Shown here: positions 25,254-35,731 of the stretch, in pieces
How the letters are laid out: the number at the start of each line of letters is the position of its first letter
How positions within the stretch are numbered: position 1 is the first letter of the stretch
NCBI RefSeq assembly: GCF_014174215.1
Contig: NZ_JABEQL010000006.1
Location: forward strand, 124,001-188,000
Length of the DNA stretch: 64,000 nt
Direction: 5' to 3'
Origin: Gluconacetobacter tumulicola
GTDB taxonomy: Bacteria; Pseudomonadota; Alphaproteobacteria; Acetobacterales; Acetobacteraceae
Position numbers and translations under genes: made by a program
The notes under the pieces: model-generated
What the model saw: only the letters and a program-made list of their open reading frames with translations
Database searches by the model: none
What the model was told of the DNA's origin: nothing

Positions 25254-25833
25254 TAAAAACGGAACTCCGGTATGCCCGCTTCCGCTGTCTGTCCGGCGTC
25301 CTCATGGGGGATGCGCAATCGCGACGGTGGGGAGGGGCAACGATAGAAATGGGAGACAATACGACGGATCCGGAAGCCGTTGCGGCGATATCCGCGCAGA
25401 TCCTGCCCACGCGCGTCCCATGTGACGTGCGCTGTACCGGGCTGTCTGCGAACGCGGGTCGCGTGGCGTTCATCCATCCTCATCAGGCGGTGACGCGCAC
25501 CTGCGCATGCGCGGTGCGGCGTCGGAATAAAGGGCATCGTCATCCTGCGCCGGCCTTGCGGCCGGGCGGAGCGGCATCCGTGGCCCGTCGATACGGGGGC
25601 GACCTGCCGGATGGATCCGGTCCTGTCGACCTGGCCGTTTTCCGGCGCCAACCGACGCGGACCCATCACGGTGCAAGCATGACCTAACTGAGGCCGCGCT
25701 GCAAGCGCTGTCGCATCCCGGAATGACAGGTTGACGATCTGTATCAATGATCTCGTGCAAGCCGTTGAAATGCAGACGAAGGGAGTGGAGCCTGCTATGA
25801 TCCGTCGCGGAAATGGCCACGAGGGGCGGTTTC
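25254..25833. other. 580-base intergenic region between rne and the amidase gene
   Basis: No convincing coding sequence is visible. The left part must hold the promoter and 5' leader of rne; long rne leaders are used for autoregulation in other bacteria. The right part holds an extended -10 motif for the amidase gene. Small open frames on both strands show no ribosome sites or family-like sequence. Confidence 0.5.
25793..25801 (+). promoter_or_regulatory. Extended -10 promoter element before the amidase gene
   Basis: TGC-TATGAT matches an extended -10 (TGN-TATAAT) 33 bases before the amidase ATG. No good -35 lies 17 bases upstream, as is tolerated for extended -10 promoters. Confidence 0.4.
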
Positions 25834-26730
25834 ATGGATGCTGATCATTCCGAAAGGGCGCCGGCCGGCCGGGGGCGGCGCGCGGTCCTGCTGGCCACGC
25901 TGGGCGCGGGGCTTGCGGCACGGGCCGGCGACGCGGGCGCTGCGGTGCATCGAATGGCCGCGCACAGCGCCGTCGCGCATGCCCGGCCCCCCCTGCGTGC
26001 CCCGGCGATTGTGGGGCGGGCGGCGGCGCCCTTGCCGCTGGTCATGCTCGATCCCGGCCATGGCGGGAAGGACCCCGGCGCGATCGGGGTTTCCGGCACG
26101 TATGAGAAACATATTGCCGAGGCGGCTGCCGCCGAACTGCAGCGGCAATTGCTGGCCAGCGGCGCCTATCGCGTCGCGATGACCAGGACGGACGACCGCT
26201 TCATCCCGCTGGAAGGGCGGGTGGAGATCGCGCATGCGCATAGTGCGTCGCTGTTCATTTCCATGCATGCCGACGCATTGACCGATCGCTCGGTGCGTGG
26301 GGCCAGCGTGTACACGCTCTCCGGGCAGGCGTCTGACGCCCAGAGCGCGGCGCTGGCCCGGACCGAGAACAGCGCCGACCGGTTCGGCGGCCCCCAGGTG
26401 CATGCCAATTCGCCCGAGGTCGCGGCCATCCTGTCCAGCCTGGTAAGCGAGGAAACGCGGCGTGGGGCGGCCCATATGGCCAGTAGTGTGGTGGACGCCT
26501 TTCGGCCACGGATCGGCCTGCTGTCCCATCCGGCGCGCCATGCGGCGTTTGTCGTGTTGAAATCGGCCGACATCCCCTCGGTTCTGGTGGAAATGGGGTT
26601 CATGTCTAACCGGATGGATGAGGCCGCGCTCCGCCAGGCGGGGCATCGGATGATGGTGGCGGGCGCGATGAAACAGGCGGTCGACCGCTATTTCGCCTCG
26701 GCCGGCGGGGTGACCCGTCTGACAGGGTAA
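25834..26730 (+). CDS. N-acetylmuramoyl-L-alanine amidase (AmiC-type)
   Basis: 298 residues from the ATG at 25834, preceded by GAGGGG; an ATG at 25813 is also in frame. The enzyme cleaves the amide bond between N-acetylmuramic acid and the stem peptide and so helps daughter cells separate. The Amidase_3 domain shows zinc ligands in LDPGHGGKDPG, the Glu in YEKHIAEA, His in FISMHADAL and the catalytic Glu in VLVEMGFMSN. The N-terminus (AGRGRRAVLLATLGAGLAARAGDAGAA) carries twin arginines before a hydrophobic stretch, so Tat export is likely, as for E. coli AmiA and AmiC. No AMIN domain is evident in the short region before the catalytic part. Confidence 0.92.
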   Translation: MDADHSERAPAGRGRRAVLLATLGAGLAARAGDAGAAVHRMAAHSAVAHARPPLRAPAIVGRAAAPLPLVMLDPGHGGKDPGAIGVSGTYEKHIAEAAAAELQRQLLASGAYRVAMTRTDDRFIPLEGRVEIAHAHSASLFISMHADALTDRSVRGASVYTLSGQASDAQSAALARTENSADRFGGPQVHANSPEVAAILSSLVSEETRRGAAHMASSVVDAFRPRIGLLSHPARHAAFVVLKSADIPSVLVEMGFMSNRMDEAALRQAGHRMMVAGAMKQAVDRYFASAGGVTRLTG

Positions 26731-26783
26731 AAGCCGGGGTGTTCCCCACGGCCTTTTCTGTTGCAATCGGTGGGGCGGACTGT

Positions 26784-26909
26784 ATGGTGCGCGGCATGGT
26801 TAACGCGATCACCATGACGGCAGGGCTGTCCGGCGCCAAGGCGCTGTTGGTGTCGCATGCCCGCGACCGGGCTGCCCTTCTCCTTCGTCTCCGACTTATC
26901 TGCCCCTGA
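26784..26909 (+). CDS. Putative leucine-rich leader peptide of leuA
   Basis: A 41-codon frame lies 123 bases before leuA. Its C-terminal end reads AALLLRLRLICP: five leucine codons (CTT CTC CTT ... CTC ... CTT) within eight, directly before an isoleucine codon and the stop. Such clusters let a translating ribosome sense charged tRNA-Leu and control attenuation; leader peptides of this sort are known before leuA in alphaproteobacteria. The start may be the ATG at 26784, 26796 or 26814; none has a strong ribosome site. Expression is unproven, but the position and codon cluster make chance unlikely. Confidence 0.6.
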   Translation: MVRGMVNAITMTAGLSGAKALLVSHARDRAALLLRLRLICP

Positions 26910-26920
26910 GCGTTCAGGGT

Positions 26921-26967
26921 CGGCATGATGCCGGCGCGCCCAGGGGAGACGGCGGGAGCAATCCCGC
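26921..26967 (+). promoter_or_regulatory. Hairpins in the leuA leader, possible attenuator
   Basis: CGGCA-TGA-TGCCG (26921-26933) and GCGGGA-GCAA-TCCCGC (26952-26967) follow the leucine-rich leader frame. The second has a stable GCAA loop. Neither is followed by a T-run, so a standard terminator is not seen; control might act on Rho or on leuA translation. Confidence 0.35.
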
Positions 26968-27032
26968 ATGCGAGGAAGCAGCGCCCACGCGGCGTATGCA
27001 GGCGAACATTCCGGACCTGTCCGAGGTATTTC

Positions 27033-28613
27033 ATGACAATCGACCATCCGTCCTTCGGCCGTATTGACGACGACCGGGTCATCATCTTCGACACGACCCT
27101 GCGCGACGGCGAACAATCCCCTGGTTTCTCGATGAATCTGGCCGAGAAGCTCCGGATGGCGGAGGCGCTGGCCGAACTGGGCGTCGACGTGATCGAGGCC
27201 GGCTTCCCGGTGGCGTCGAAGGGTGATTTCGAGAGCGTTCACCAGATCGCATCCGCCATCCGTGGCCCGGTGATCTGCGCTCTGGCCCGTAGCGGCGGCA
27301 AAAACGACATTGCCAGTGCGGGCGAGGCCATTCGCCCTGCCGAGCGCGGGCGCATTCACAATTTCATCTCTACTTCGCCGCTGCATATGAAATACAAGCT
27401 GCGGATGGAGCCCGAGACGGTGCTGGAACTGATCACGGCCGGCAACAAGGCAGCGCGGCAGTTCACCGACGACGTGGAATGGTCGGCTGAGGATGGCTCG
27501 CGCACCGACCCGGATTTTCTGTGCCGCTGCGTCGAGGCCGCGATCAAGGCCGGGGCGACCACGATCAACATCCCCGACACTGTCGGCTATGCCACGCCCG
27601 AAGACATGGCCCGCATTTTCGCTGACCTGAAGGCCCGCGTTCCGGGCGCGGACAGGGTGATCTTCTCGGCGCATAATCATAACGATCTGGGCCTGGCCGT
27701 GGCCAATACCATCGCCGCGCTGGCGGCGGGCGCCCGGCAGATCGAATGCACGATCAATGGCATCGGCGAGCGCGCGGGCAATGCGGCGCTGGAAGAAATC
27801 GTGATGGCGCTGCGGACGCGCCAGGATGTGCTGCCCTACAAGACAGGCATCCAGACGCAAAACCTGCTGCGGACTTCGCGCATGCTGGCGACCATCACCG
27901 GCTTCGACGTGCAGCCCAACAAGGCGATCGTCGGGCGCAATGCCTTTGCGCATGAGAGTGGCATCCATCAGGACGGCGTGCTGAAGAATGCCGCGACCTA
28001 TGAGATCATGACCCCCGAGAGCGTCGGCTGGACCCGGTCGTCGCTGGTGCTGGGCAAGCATTCGGGCCGTGCGGCCTTCCGCGACAAGCTGAAGGCCATG
28101 GGCTATGGCGAGATGGACGAGGCGCATCTGAATGATGCCTTCGCGCGCTTCAAGGACCTGGCCGACCGCAAGAAGGTTGTCTACGACGAGGATCTGGTCG
28201 CTCTGGTGGATGACGAAGCGCGCGATCATGCCCGCATCCGTTTCATCTCGTTGGATATCGAGGCCGGGTCGCGCCGCCCGGCGCGCGCGGAACTGACGCT
28301 GGAGGTCGATGGAGAGGCTCGTAGCGGCGAGGCGAACGGGCAGGGACCGGTTGACGCGGCCTTTAACGCTGTACGCGCGATCTTCCCCCACGAGGCGACT
28401 CTGCAGCTCTATTCGGTCGGCGCGGTGACTGAGGGGAGTGATGCTCAGGCCCGCACGACCGTGCGGCTGGAAGAGGACGGCAAGCTGGTCGATGGCCAGG
28501 GTGCGGACAGCGACACGCTGGTCTCGGCGGTCAGGGCCTACGTGCACGCTTTGAATAAGTTGCTGGTCAAGCGCGCCCGGACAGAGCCCGAGGCCCTGAG
28601 TGTGACCGCCTGA
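27033..28613 (+). CDS. leuA: 2-isopropylmalate synthase
   Basis: 526 residues from the ATG at 27033, with GAGG seven bases before. LeuA condenses acetyl-CoA with 2-oxoisovalerate, the committed step of leucine synthesis. The catalytic barrel shows [15 protein letters not shown], the metal-binding HNHNDLG and [14 protein letters not shown], then [14 protein letters not shown]. The C-terminal LeuA allosteric domain (residues about 400-510), which binds leucine, is present. Length and motifs fit the LeuA type 1 group. The gene is followed by a strong terminator, so it is monocistronic, and it is preceded by a leucine-rich leader frame. Confidence 0.97.
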   Translation: MTIDHPSFGRIDDDRVIIFDTTLRDGEQSPGFSMNLAEKLRMAEALAELGVDVIEAGFPVASKGDFESVHQIASAIRGPVICALARSGGKNDIASAGEAIRPAERGRIHNFISTSPLHMKYKLRMEPETVLELITAGNKAARQFTDDVEWSAEDGSRTDPDFLCRCVEAAIKAGATTINIPDTVGYATPEDMARIFADLKARVPGADRVIFSAHNHNDLGLAVANTIAALAAGARQIECTINGIGERAGNAALEEIVMALRTRQDVLPYKTGIQTQNLLRTSRMLATITGFDVQPNKAIVGRNAFAHESGIHQDGVLKNAATYEIMTPESVGWTRSSLVLGKHSGRAAFRDKLKAMGYGEMDEAHLNDAFARFKDLADRKKVVYDEDLVALVDDEARDHARIRFISLDIEAGSRRPARAELTLEVDGEARSGEANGQGPVDAAFNAVRAIFPHEATLQLYSVGAVTEGSDAQARTTVRLEEDGKLVDGQGADSDTLVSAVRAYVHALNKLLVKRARTEPEALSVTA

Positions 28614-28634
28614 CGCCGCGGACAGGACGAATCG

Positions 28635-28665
28635 GCGGGGCCTCCCCCGGGAGGCCCCGCTTTTT
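28635..28665 (+). terminator. Intrinsic terminator of leuA
   Basis: GCGGGGCCTCCC and GGGAGGCCCCGC pair perfectly and are followed by five T, 21 bases beyond the leuA stop. Confidence 0.9.
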
Positions 28666-28692
28666 CATATCCGGCTTTCCGGGTGCGGCCGG

Positions 28693-29088
28693 TCAGTAAT
28701 TGTAATAGCCGGGCGGTGGCGGGGGCGGCGGCGGATAGCCGGGCGGCGGATAGGATGGCTGCCCGTATGGCCCGTAGGCGGGAGGCGCATAACCGCCCGG
28801 CGGCGGATAATATTGCTGCGGCCGGTTCGGCGTGGTGGCGGCGCCGGTCGCCGCTCCAACCGCGCCGCCGGCCAGGGCGCCGATCGCGGCGCCGCGACCG
28901 CCACCGGCCAATGCGCCGATCGCGGCGCCACCTCCCGCGCCGATCAGGCCGCCGCCGAGCGCGCGCTGGCCCGGATCATACGGATTGCTACAGGCCGCCA
29001 GCGACAGGGCAAGAGCGCCCAGTGTCAGGAGCCCGGCCTTGCGGACGAGGTGGCGGGGTGGAGAGGCGGGAGTGCGAAGAGGGCTCAT
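28693..29088 (-). CDS. Glycine-zipper lipoprotein (larger paralogue)
   Basis: 131 residues. A basic N-terminus, a hydrophobic stretch and the lipobox LAAC mark a lipoprotein; the mature part begins with CSNPYDPGQRA. A glycine-zipper region (GGGLIGAGGGAAIGALAGGGRGAAIGALAGGAVGAATGAA, given here only as G-x3-G repeats at residues about 45-83) could insert in a membrane. The tail is Pro/Tyr-rich with a run of eight prolines and ends in YNY. The gene 114 bases upstream encodes a shorter relative sharing NPYDPG and the zipper, so the pair arose by duplication. The function is unknown; related proteins sit in the outer membrane or envelope. Confidence 0.8.
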   Translation of the reverse strand: MSPLRTPASPPRHLVRKAGLLTLGALALSLAACSNPYDPGQRALGGGLIGAGGGAAIGALAGGGRGAAIGALAGGAVGAATGAATTPNRPQQYYPPPGGYAPPAYGPYGQPSYPPPGYPPPPPPPPGYYNY

Positions 29089-29202
29089 GGAATTCTCGTG
29101 GTTTCAGGCCGGTGTAGGGCGGTGGGCATCGTATGATGCACCGTATCGCGCTTTTTCGCCCTCGTCAGCGGAAAGCGAAATCGGGGCGATGTCATCGGCG
29201 GA

Positions 29203-29484
29203 TCAGTAGCCCCGGTTGTAATATCCACTCCGGCGTGGCGGATTGGGCGTGGTGGCGGCCCCCGCGGCAGCGCCGACCGCGCCGCCGCCTAATGCGCCGA
29301 TCAGGGCGCCGCTCCCGCCGCCGGCCAAACCACCGATCGCGGCGCCGCCGCCGGCGCCGATCAGCGCGCCGGTTCCTGCGCGGGCGCCCGGGTCGTACGG
29401 ATTGCCGCAACCCGCCAGGGCCAGAAGTCCGGCGCCGAGCAAGGCCGTCCGGGTGAAGAAAGAGGTTTGGGTGCGGATCGTCAT
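29203..29484 (-). CDS. Glycine-zipper lipoprotein (shorter paralogue)
   Basis: 93 residues, with AAGGAAG before the ATG. Lipobox LAGC, then CGNPYDPGARAGTGALIGAG begins a glycine-zipper region like that of the downstream gene; the tail is short and basic (PPRRSGYYNRGY) and lacks the proline tract. It lies upstream of its paralogue on the same strand, probably in the same transcript. The shared C-x-N-P-Y-D-P-G start is characteristic of a small lipoprotein family in these bacteria. The function is unknown. Confidence 0.8.
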   Translation of the reverse strand: MTIRTQTSFFTRTALLGAGLLALAGCGNPYDPGARAGTGALIGAGGGAAIGGLAGGGSGALIGALGGGAVGAAAGAATTPNPPRRSGYYNRGY

Positions 29485-29592
29485 GATAATCTTCCTTGTC
29501 GAAAGGGCGCCGTTCGCCAGCTACGGGGTATCGTCTTCCGGTGCTGCGAGTTTCCCTGCAGGTCGTGTGCGTGGCGGGGCGTTCCGATGGCG

Positions 29593-29626
29593 AAAAAAAG
29601 GCGGCCGGATTTTTTTTCCGGCGGCC
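29593..29626 (-). terminator. Orphan minus-strand intrinsic terminator
   Basis: Read on the minus strand, GGCCGCCGG pairs with CCGGCCGCC (one mismatch), a run of A/T forms the loop, and seven T follow. No minus-strand gene lies to its right before mreB, so a small transcript of up to about 200 bases may end here. The 388-base gap 29485-29872 holds nothing else I can name. Confidence 0.6.
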
Positions 29627-29776
29627 CATTCGCGCTGGGCCGAATAGCGGCCTGAGGGCATATGGGAAGGGTCTGTGCCTTTTTCATGTCCGGAAGAGGG
29701 TGACGGCCTGAAAAGCACGAATTAATGTGGCCGGGCCTTGCCCGTGTCCTGTAGCCCCGGTAAGCCCTCGGCCTGA

Positions 29777-30919
<1,143 letters not shown>

Positions 30920-31013
30920 CGACGAGCGGAACGCGGGGGGCCGAGGCGATGGACGTCCGGCATAATGGCGGGTGTGACTGGCGTGGGTATGCACGATACC
31001 CGGCGAACCCGTC

Positions 31014-31919
31014 ATGATTCCGCTTTCCATCACCTTGCGTCAGGCGCTGGAGCGGCTGGTCCTTCCGATTCTGATCGTTGCCGCGCTGGGGATCATCCTG
31101 CTTGGACAGGCGGATCGCAGTCTGACGGAACGGGTGCGGATGGGGTTGGCCGATATTCTGGCGCCCGCGTACGGGCTGGTTGTCTGGCCGCAGGAACAGG
31201 CGCGCGACCTGCTGGGCCGCATGCGCGACATGGGTCGGATCGAGATCGAAAACCAGCGCCTGCGCGCGGAAAACGCCAATCTGCGCCATTGGTATGATGT
31301 CGCGGCCGCGCTGGCGGATGAAAACGCGGCCCTCAAGGCTAATTTGCACTGGATGCCCGATCCCTCGCCGTCTTTCGTCACGGGCCGGGTCGTCCGTGAT
31401 ACTAGTGGTCTGTATGCCCGCAGCGTGCTTGTGGCGGCCAATGTCGATGCGGGAATCCATAAGGATGAGATCGTGCTCGACGGTTCGGGCCTGGTCGGAC
31501 GCGTGACCGAGATCGGTAGCCGGTCGGTGCGTGTCCTGCTGCTCACCGATGCGTCGAGCCGCATACCGGTCAGACTGGAAGTCAGCCACGGGGCCGCTAT
31601 AATGGCCGGCGATAATTCGGGTACACCTCGCCTTATCTACTATTCCCAGGACAATCCCCCGGTCGAGGGAGAGCGCGTCGTCACCAATGGCGAGATCGAT
31701 ACAATGCCCGCGGGCCTGCCTGTCGGGCAGATCCATTATGTTCGCCCCGGTCAGCCGGTCGTCATCCCCTTTGCGTCACTGGGGCATCTCGACATCGTAC
31801 GGGTCTTCGATTATGGGCGCTCCGCTGTCGTCCCTCCCGATGCGCCGGGGCGGATTCCGGTGCGGCGCCCGGCCGATTCCTTCTCGCTCCCATTTTCCTC
31901 CCCACTGGGCCATGGATGA
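31014..31919 (+). CDS. mreC: Rod shape-determining protein MreC
   Basis: 301 residues. A single N-terminal membrane helix (residues about 15-32), a periplasmic coiled coil (GRMRDMGRIEIENQRLRAENANLR, residues about 68-105) and a beta-rich domain with GLVGRVTEIGSRSVRVLLLTD, then IPFASLGHLDIVRVF, are the MreC plan. It links MreB to the periplasmic synthases. It starts 94 bases after mreB and ends 12 before mreD. Confidence 0.95.
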   Translation: MIPLSITLRQALERLVLPILIVAALGIILLGQADRSLTERVRMGLADILAPAYGLVVWPQEQARDLLGRMRDMGRIEIENQRLRAENANLRHWYDVAAALADENAALKANLHWMPDPSPSFVTGRVVRDTSGLYARSVLVAANVDAGIHKDEIVLDGSGLVGRVTEIGSRSVRVLLLTDASSRIPVRLEVSHGAAIMAGDNSGTPRLIYYSQDNPPVEGERVVTNGEIDTMPAGLPVGQIHYVRPGQPVVIPFASLGHLDIVRVFDYGRSAVVPPDAPGRIPVRRPADSFSLPFSSPLGHG

Positions 31920-31931
31920 GAGTGTGCATGG

Positions 31932-32495
31932 ATGACGCCCGACCAGGCTCCAGAGTTCCAACCGGGCATTCAGCCTCGGCCCAGTCTGTGGCGGCGGCTG
32001 GACATGCTATCGCGGCGTGGCCTGCCCGCCGCGCTGACCGGTATGGCTGTCCTGCTGCTTTCCGCGCCGTTCGGCCTGCCCGGGCAGGCAGAGTTGTTGC
32101 CGGGCATTCTGCTGTCGTCCGTTTTCTTCTGGTCGGTGTTCCGGCCGGCATCGATGTCGTCGCCGATCGTGTTCCTGCTTGGGATGCTGGTCGATCTGCT
32201 CGGGTTCGGGCCGCCGGGTGTGATGCTTCTGGTGGTACTGCTCGTCCATGGGGTGGCACTTTCTGGCCGCTACGGCTTCTCGCGGGCTCACATTCTCGTT
32301 CTGTGGCTGGTGTTCGACGGCGTGTCGCTGGCCGCGACGGCGCTGCAATGGGGACTGATTTCCGCGCTGTCGCTGCACCTTGTGCCCATGATTGCCTTCG
32401 CGTTCCAGTGGGTGCTCGGGGTCGGTGTGTTTCCGCTTCTGTGCGTAGTCTTCAGCACTCTGGGGCGTTCTATCGCCAATCCGGATCGAGCCTGA
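31932..32495 (+). CDS. mreD: Rod shape-determining protein MreD
   Basis: 187 residues, largely hydrophobic with about five membrane helices; the segment FLLGMLVDLLGFGPPGVM resembles the conserved region of MreD. The N-terminal 30 residues are polar. The identification leans on position between mreC and the PBP2 gene as well as the hydrophobic profile, since MreD sequences diverge strongly. Confidence 0.9.
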   Translation: MTPDQAPEFQPGIQPRPSLWRRLDMLSRRGLPAALTGMAVLLLSAPFGLPGQAELLPGILLSSVFFWSVFRPASMSSPIVFLLGMLVDLLGFGPPGVMLLVVLLVHGVALSGRYGFSRAHILVLWLVFDGVSLAATALQWGLISALSLHLVPMIAFAFQWVLGVGVFPLLCVVFSTLGRSIANPDRA

Positions 32496-32532
32496 TGGCG
32501 GTTTTCGATTTCGTCCCGGCCTGGATGGATTG

Positions 32533-34446
32533 ATGGTTCGGCGTCGCAAAACCTTGCAGCGCCTGATGTCGCGGCCCGATGCCGATACGCCCTCGCGTGG
32601 GGTCTTTACCCGGCGTGCGCTGGTTGTGCTGGGAGCCCAGATGGCGGCATTCGGCCTGCTGGGCCATCGGCTGTACGGGTTGCAGGTGGTGGAGGGCGAT
32701 CACTTCGCCCGTATGGCTGAGAATAATCGCGTCAGCCGCCGCCTGATCGCCTCGCCACGCGGGCGGGTGGTCGACCGGTTTGGGATCGCCGTGGCCTCGA
32801 ACAAGGTGAACTGGCGTGCCCTGCTGCTGCCCGAGGAAACCAGCGACATACCGGGCACCCTGGATCGTTTTTCCGCGCTGGTGCCGATCGAGGCGCGGGA
32901 TCGGGCGCGTATCGAGCGCGAGATCCGGCACAAGCGGCGTTTTATTCCCGTCATGCTGCATGATTTCCTGTCCTGGGACGACATGGCGCGGATCGAACTC
33001 AATGCGCCCTCGCTGCCCGGGGTGCTGATCGATGTCGGGACCACGCGGAATTATCCGTTCGGGCCGCTGATGGCGCACGTGGTGGGCTATGTCGCACCGC
33101 CCGGCGACAAGGATGTGGCGCAGGATCAGACGCTGGCACTGCCCGGAATGCGGGTGGGACGCGCCGGTATCGAGCAGACCCAGGATGGGCTACTGCGCGG
33201 CCAGGTCGGCGCGGTGGAGGTCGAGGTCAACGCGGTCGGTCGCCTGATGTCCGAATTGTCGCGCGACGAGGGGCAGCCGGGCGACGAAATCACCCTGACC
33301 ATCGATTCGGGCCTGCAGCAGGCGGTGCTGGGGCGGATTGCCGACCAGTCGGCCAGCGCGGTGGTGATGGATTGCCGTAATGGCGAGGTGCTGGCCATGG
33401 TCAGCAACCCGTCCTTCGACCCGTCGCTATTCGACAGCGGGGTCAGTCAGGCGCAGTGGCAGGAATGGGCCACCGATCCGCGCACGCCCCTGATCAACAA
33501 GGCGGTGGCTGGTGTCTATCCGCCGGGCTCGACCTTCAAGCCGGCGGTGGCGATGGCGGCGCTGAAGGCCGGCACCCTGTCGCCGACCGATCGGATTTTC
33601 TGTCCAGGTTATCTGGATGTGGGCGGGACGCGGTTCCACTGCTGGTCCCGCTATGGTCATGGCGCGCTGACCCTCAAGGAAGGGCTGAAATTCTCCTGCG
33701 ACGTGTTCTTCTACGAAGTGGCGCGGCGGACCGGCATGGATGCCATTGCGGCCGCCTCCCACAGTTTCGGGCTGGGCACGAACCTGGATATTGAACTGCA
33801 GCATACCCGGGCGGGCCTGATCCCTACGCCGGAATGGCGGCGGGCGCATGGCCAGCACTGGAATGGCGGAGACACGATCGTCAGCGGCATCGGTCAGGGG
33901 TTCGTGCAGGTGACGCCGCTGCAGCTTGCCACCTATGTCTCGCGGATCGCCAGTGGGCGGGCAGTGCAGCCGCATCTGGTTCGGGCGATTTCGGGCCGGC
34001 AGACCGACGGCACCGATGGTGGCCACTGGCCGGCATTGGACATGCCGGAGCCCTTCCTGGCTCAGTTGCGGGCCGGGATGTATGCCGTGGTCAACGAGGA
34101 ACATGGTACCGCGCCCAAGGCCAAGCTGGATATTCCGGGAGTGCAGATGGCCGGCAAGACCGGTTCGGCCCAGGTGCGGCATGTTTCGCGCGCGTTGCGC
34201 GAGAGCGGGCATTTCGATTCGTCTTCGCTGCCGTGGGAATACCGGCCCCATGCGCTGTTCATCTGCTTCGCGCCCTATGACGCACCGCGCTATGCAGCGG
34301 CGGTGGTGGTGGAACATGGCAATGCGGGGGCTGCGGTTGCCGCCCCGCTGGCCCGCGATATCATGACCGATACGCTGACCCGCGACCCGGCGAACCGCAA
34401 GGAGCCGCCGGGCCAGGTGGTGGCGGAGGTCGAGGACTTCGAATAG
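32533..34446 (+). CDS. mrdA: Penicillin-binding protein 2 (elongation-specific transpeptidase)
   Basis: 637 residues from the ATG at 32533 (a TTG directly before is also in frame). It cross-links peptidoglycan in the elongasome. After a short cytoplasmic part and one membrane helix (residues about 28-50), the dimerisation domain starts with RGRVVDRFG. The transpeptidase domain has the active Ser333 in PGSTFKP, the SCD motif in KFSCDVFFYE and KTGSAQV near the end. It sits in order between mreD and rodA, its SEDS glycosyltransferase partner. Confidence 0.96.
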   Translation: MVRRRKTLQRLMSRPDADTPSRGVFTRRALVVLGAQMAAFGLLGHRLYGLQVVEGDHFARMAENNRVSRRLIASPRGRVVDRFGIAVASNKVNWRALLLPEETSDIPGTLDRFSALVPIEARDRARIEREIRHKRRFIPVMLHDFLSWDDMARIELNAPSLPGVLIDVGTTRNYPFGPLMAHVVGYVAPPGDKDVAQDQTLALPGMRVGRAGIEQTQDGLLRGQVGAVEVEVNAVGRLMSELSRDEGQPGDEITLTIDSGLQQAVLGRIADQSASAVVMDCRNGEVLAMVSNPSFDPSLFDSGVSQAQWQEWATDPRTPLINKAVAGVYPPGSTFKPAVAMAALKAGTLSPTDRIFCPGYLDVGGTRFHCWSRYGHGALTLKEGLKFSCDVFFYEVARRTGMDAIAAASHSFGLGTNLDIELQHTRAGLIPTPEWRRAHGQHWNGGDTIVSGIGQGFVQVTPLQLATYVSRIASGRAVQPHLVRAISGRQTDGTDGGHWPALDMPEPFLAQLRAGMYAVVNEEHGTAPKAKLDIPGVQMAGKTGSAQVRHVSRALRESGHFDSSSLPWEYRPHALFICFAPYDAPRYAAAVVVEHGNAGAAVAAPLARDIMTDTLTRDPANRKEPPGQVVAEVEDFE

Positions 34447-34579
34447 CTGTCCCTACGGGAGCGCGTTCGGATCGCACCGCGCGCACATGTTCAGTCAGAC
34501 TCTGGACAAGGGCGGGTGGGACGCGCATCTGTGGCCGCCGTCCGTGTGGCGTTGCGGGCGATGACGCGGGACCGAGAGC

Positions 34580-35731
34580 ATGAATTTCCAGAAACGCCTT
34601 CTGCGCGCCGAGCCCAATTTCCGTATCCTGGCCAAGCTGTGGCAGGTCAATTGGCTGTATGTGCTGCTGATCTGCGCGTTGGCCATGGTGGGGTATGGCG
34701 CGCTTTATTCCGCCGCCGGCGGGTCATCCCATCCGTTTGCGGGGCCGCAGACCATCCGCTTCGCCATCGGTCTGGTGATGATGGTCTGCGTGGCGCTGAT
34801 GAGTCCGCGTGTGCTGACGCGTCTGGCGTGGCCGCTTTATGGCCTGTCGCTGGTGCTGTTGGTCGCCGTGCTGCGCATGGGGCATGTCGGCAAGGGGGCG
34901 GAGCGATGGCTGATCGTCGGTGGCGTGCAGCTTCAGCCGTCCGAACTGGCCAAGATCGCGCTGGTGCTGGTGCTGGCGACCTGGTTCCATCGTGTCAGCT
35001 ACCGGCGCATGGTCAATCCGCTCTATCTGCTGCCGCCCGCCGCCATGGTGCTGCTGCCGGTGGGGCTGGTGCTGAAGGAGCCCAATCTGGGCACGGCCGT
35101 CATCATTGGCGTGGTGGGTGCCACCATCTTCTTCGGCGCGGGGATGCGGCTGTGGCAGATCGCGCTGCTGCTGTTGCCGCTGCCCTTTCTGGGCAAGTTT
35201 GCCTACAGCCATCTGCATGATTACCAGAAGGCGCGCATTACTACCTTCCTGAATCCGGAAAGCGATCCGCTTGGGGCGGGTTATAATATCATCCAGTCGA
35301 AGATTGCGCTCGGTTCGGGGGGTATGTGGGGGCAGGGCTATCTGCACGGCACGCAGGGCCAGCTGAACTTCCTGCCTGAAAAGCAGACCGACTTCATCTT
35401 CACCATGATCGCCGAGGAATGGGGCTATGTCGGCGGGATTGCGGTGATCGGGCTGCTGATGCTGATGGTGATCGGCGGCATGCTGATTGCCATGCGCAGC
35501 CGCAACCAGTTCGGACGGTTGCTGGGGTTGGGGATCGCGACCAATTTCTTCCTGTATTGTGCGGTCAACCTGTCGATGGTGATGGGGACGATCCCCGTTG
35601 GTGGCGTGCCGTTGCCGCTGATTTCCTATGGTGGGTCGGCCATGTTGACGGTGATGTTCGGTTTCGGCCTGCTGATGTCGGCCTGGGTGCACCGCAACGA
35701 CCATTTTGGCGAGGCCGGGGACAGGTCGTGA
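34580..35731 (+). CDS. rodA: Peptidoglycan glycosyltransferase RodA
   Basis: 383 residues with about ten membrane helices; SEDS family. RodA polymerises lipid II in the elongasome with PBP2. The conserved blocks LQPSELAKIALVLVLATWF, KEPNLGTAVIIG, a loop with DYQKARITTFLNPESDPLGAGYNIIQS, and the end VGGVPLPLISYGGSAML are all present. The stop overlaps the start of the next gene (GTGA), so translation is coupled. Confidence 0.97.
   Translation: MNFQKRLLRAEPNFRILAKLWQVNWLYVLLICALAMVGYGALYSAAGGSSHPFAGPQTIRFAIGLVMMVCVALMSPRVLTRLAWPLYGLSLVLLVAVLRMGHVGKGAERWLIVGGVQLQPSELAKIALVLVLATWFHRVSYRRMVNPLYLLPPAAMVLLPVGLVLKEPNLGTAVIIGVVGATIFFGAGMRLWQIALLLLPLPFLGKFAYSHLHDYQKARITTFLNPESDPLGAGYNIIQSKIALGSGGMWGQGYLHGTQGQLNFLPEKQTDFIFTMIAEEWGYVGGIAVIGLLMLMVIGGMLIAMRSRNQFGRLLGLGIATNFFLYCAVNLSMVMGTIPVGGVPLPLISYGGSAMLTVMFGFGLLMSAWVHRNDHFGEAGDRS

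Noticed and set aside
22197-25256. A 1019-codon open frame on the plus strand opposite rne
   Set aside because: It is an antisense shadow of rne: the third-position GC bias follows the rne frame, and its residues show no recognisable domain.
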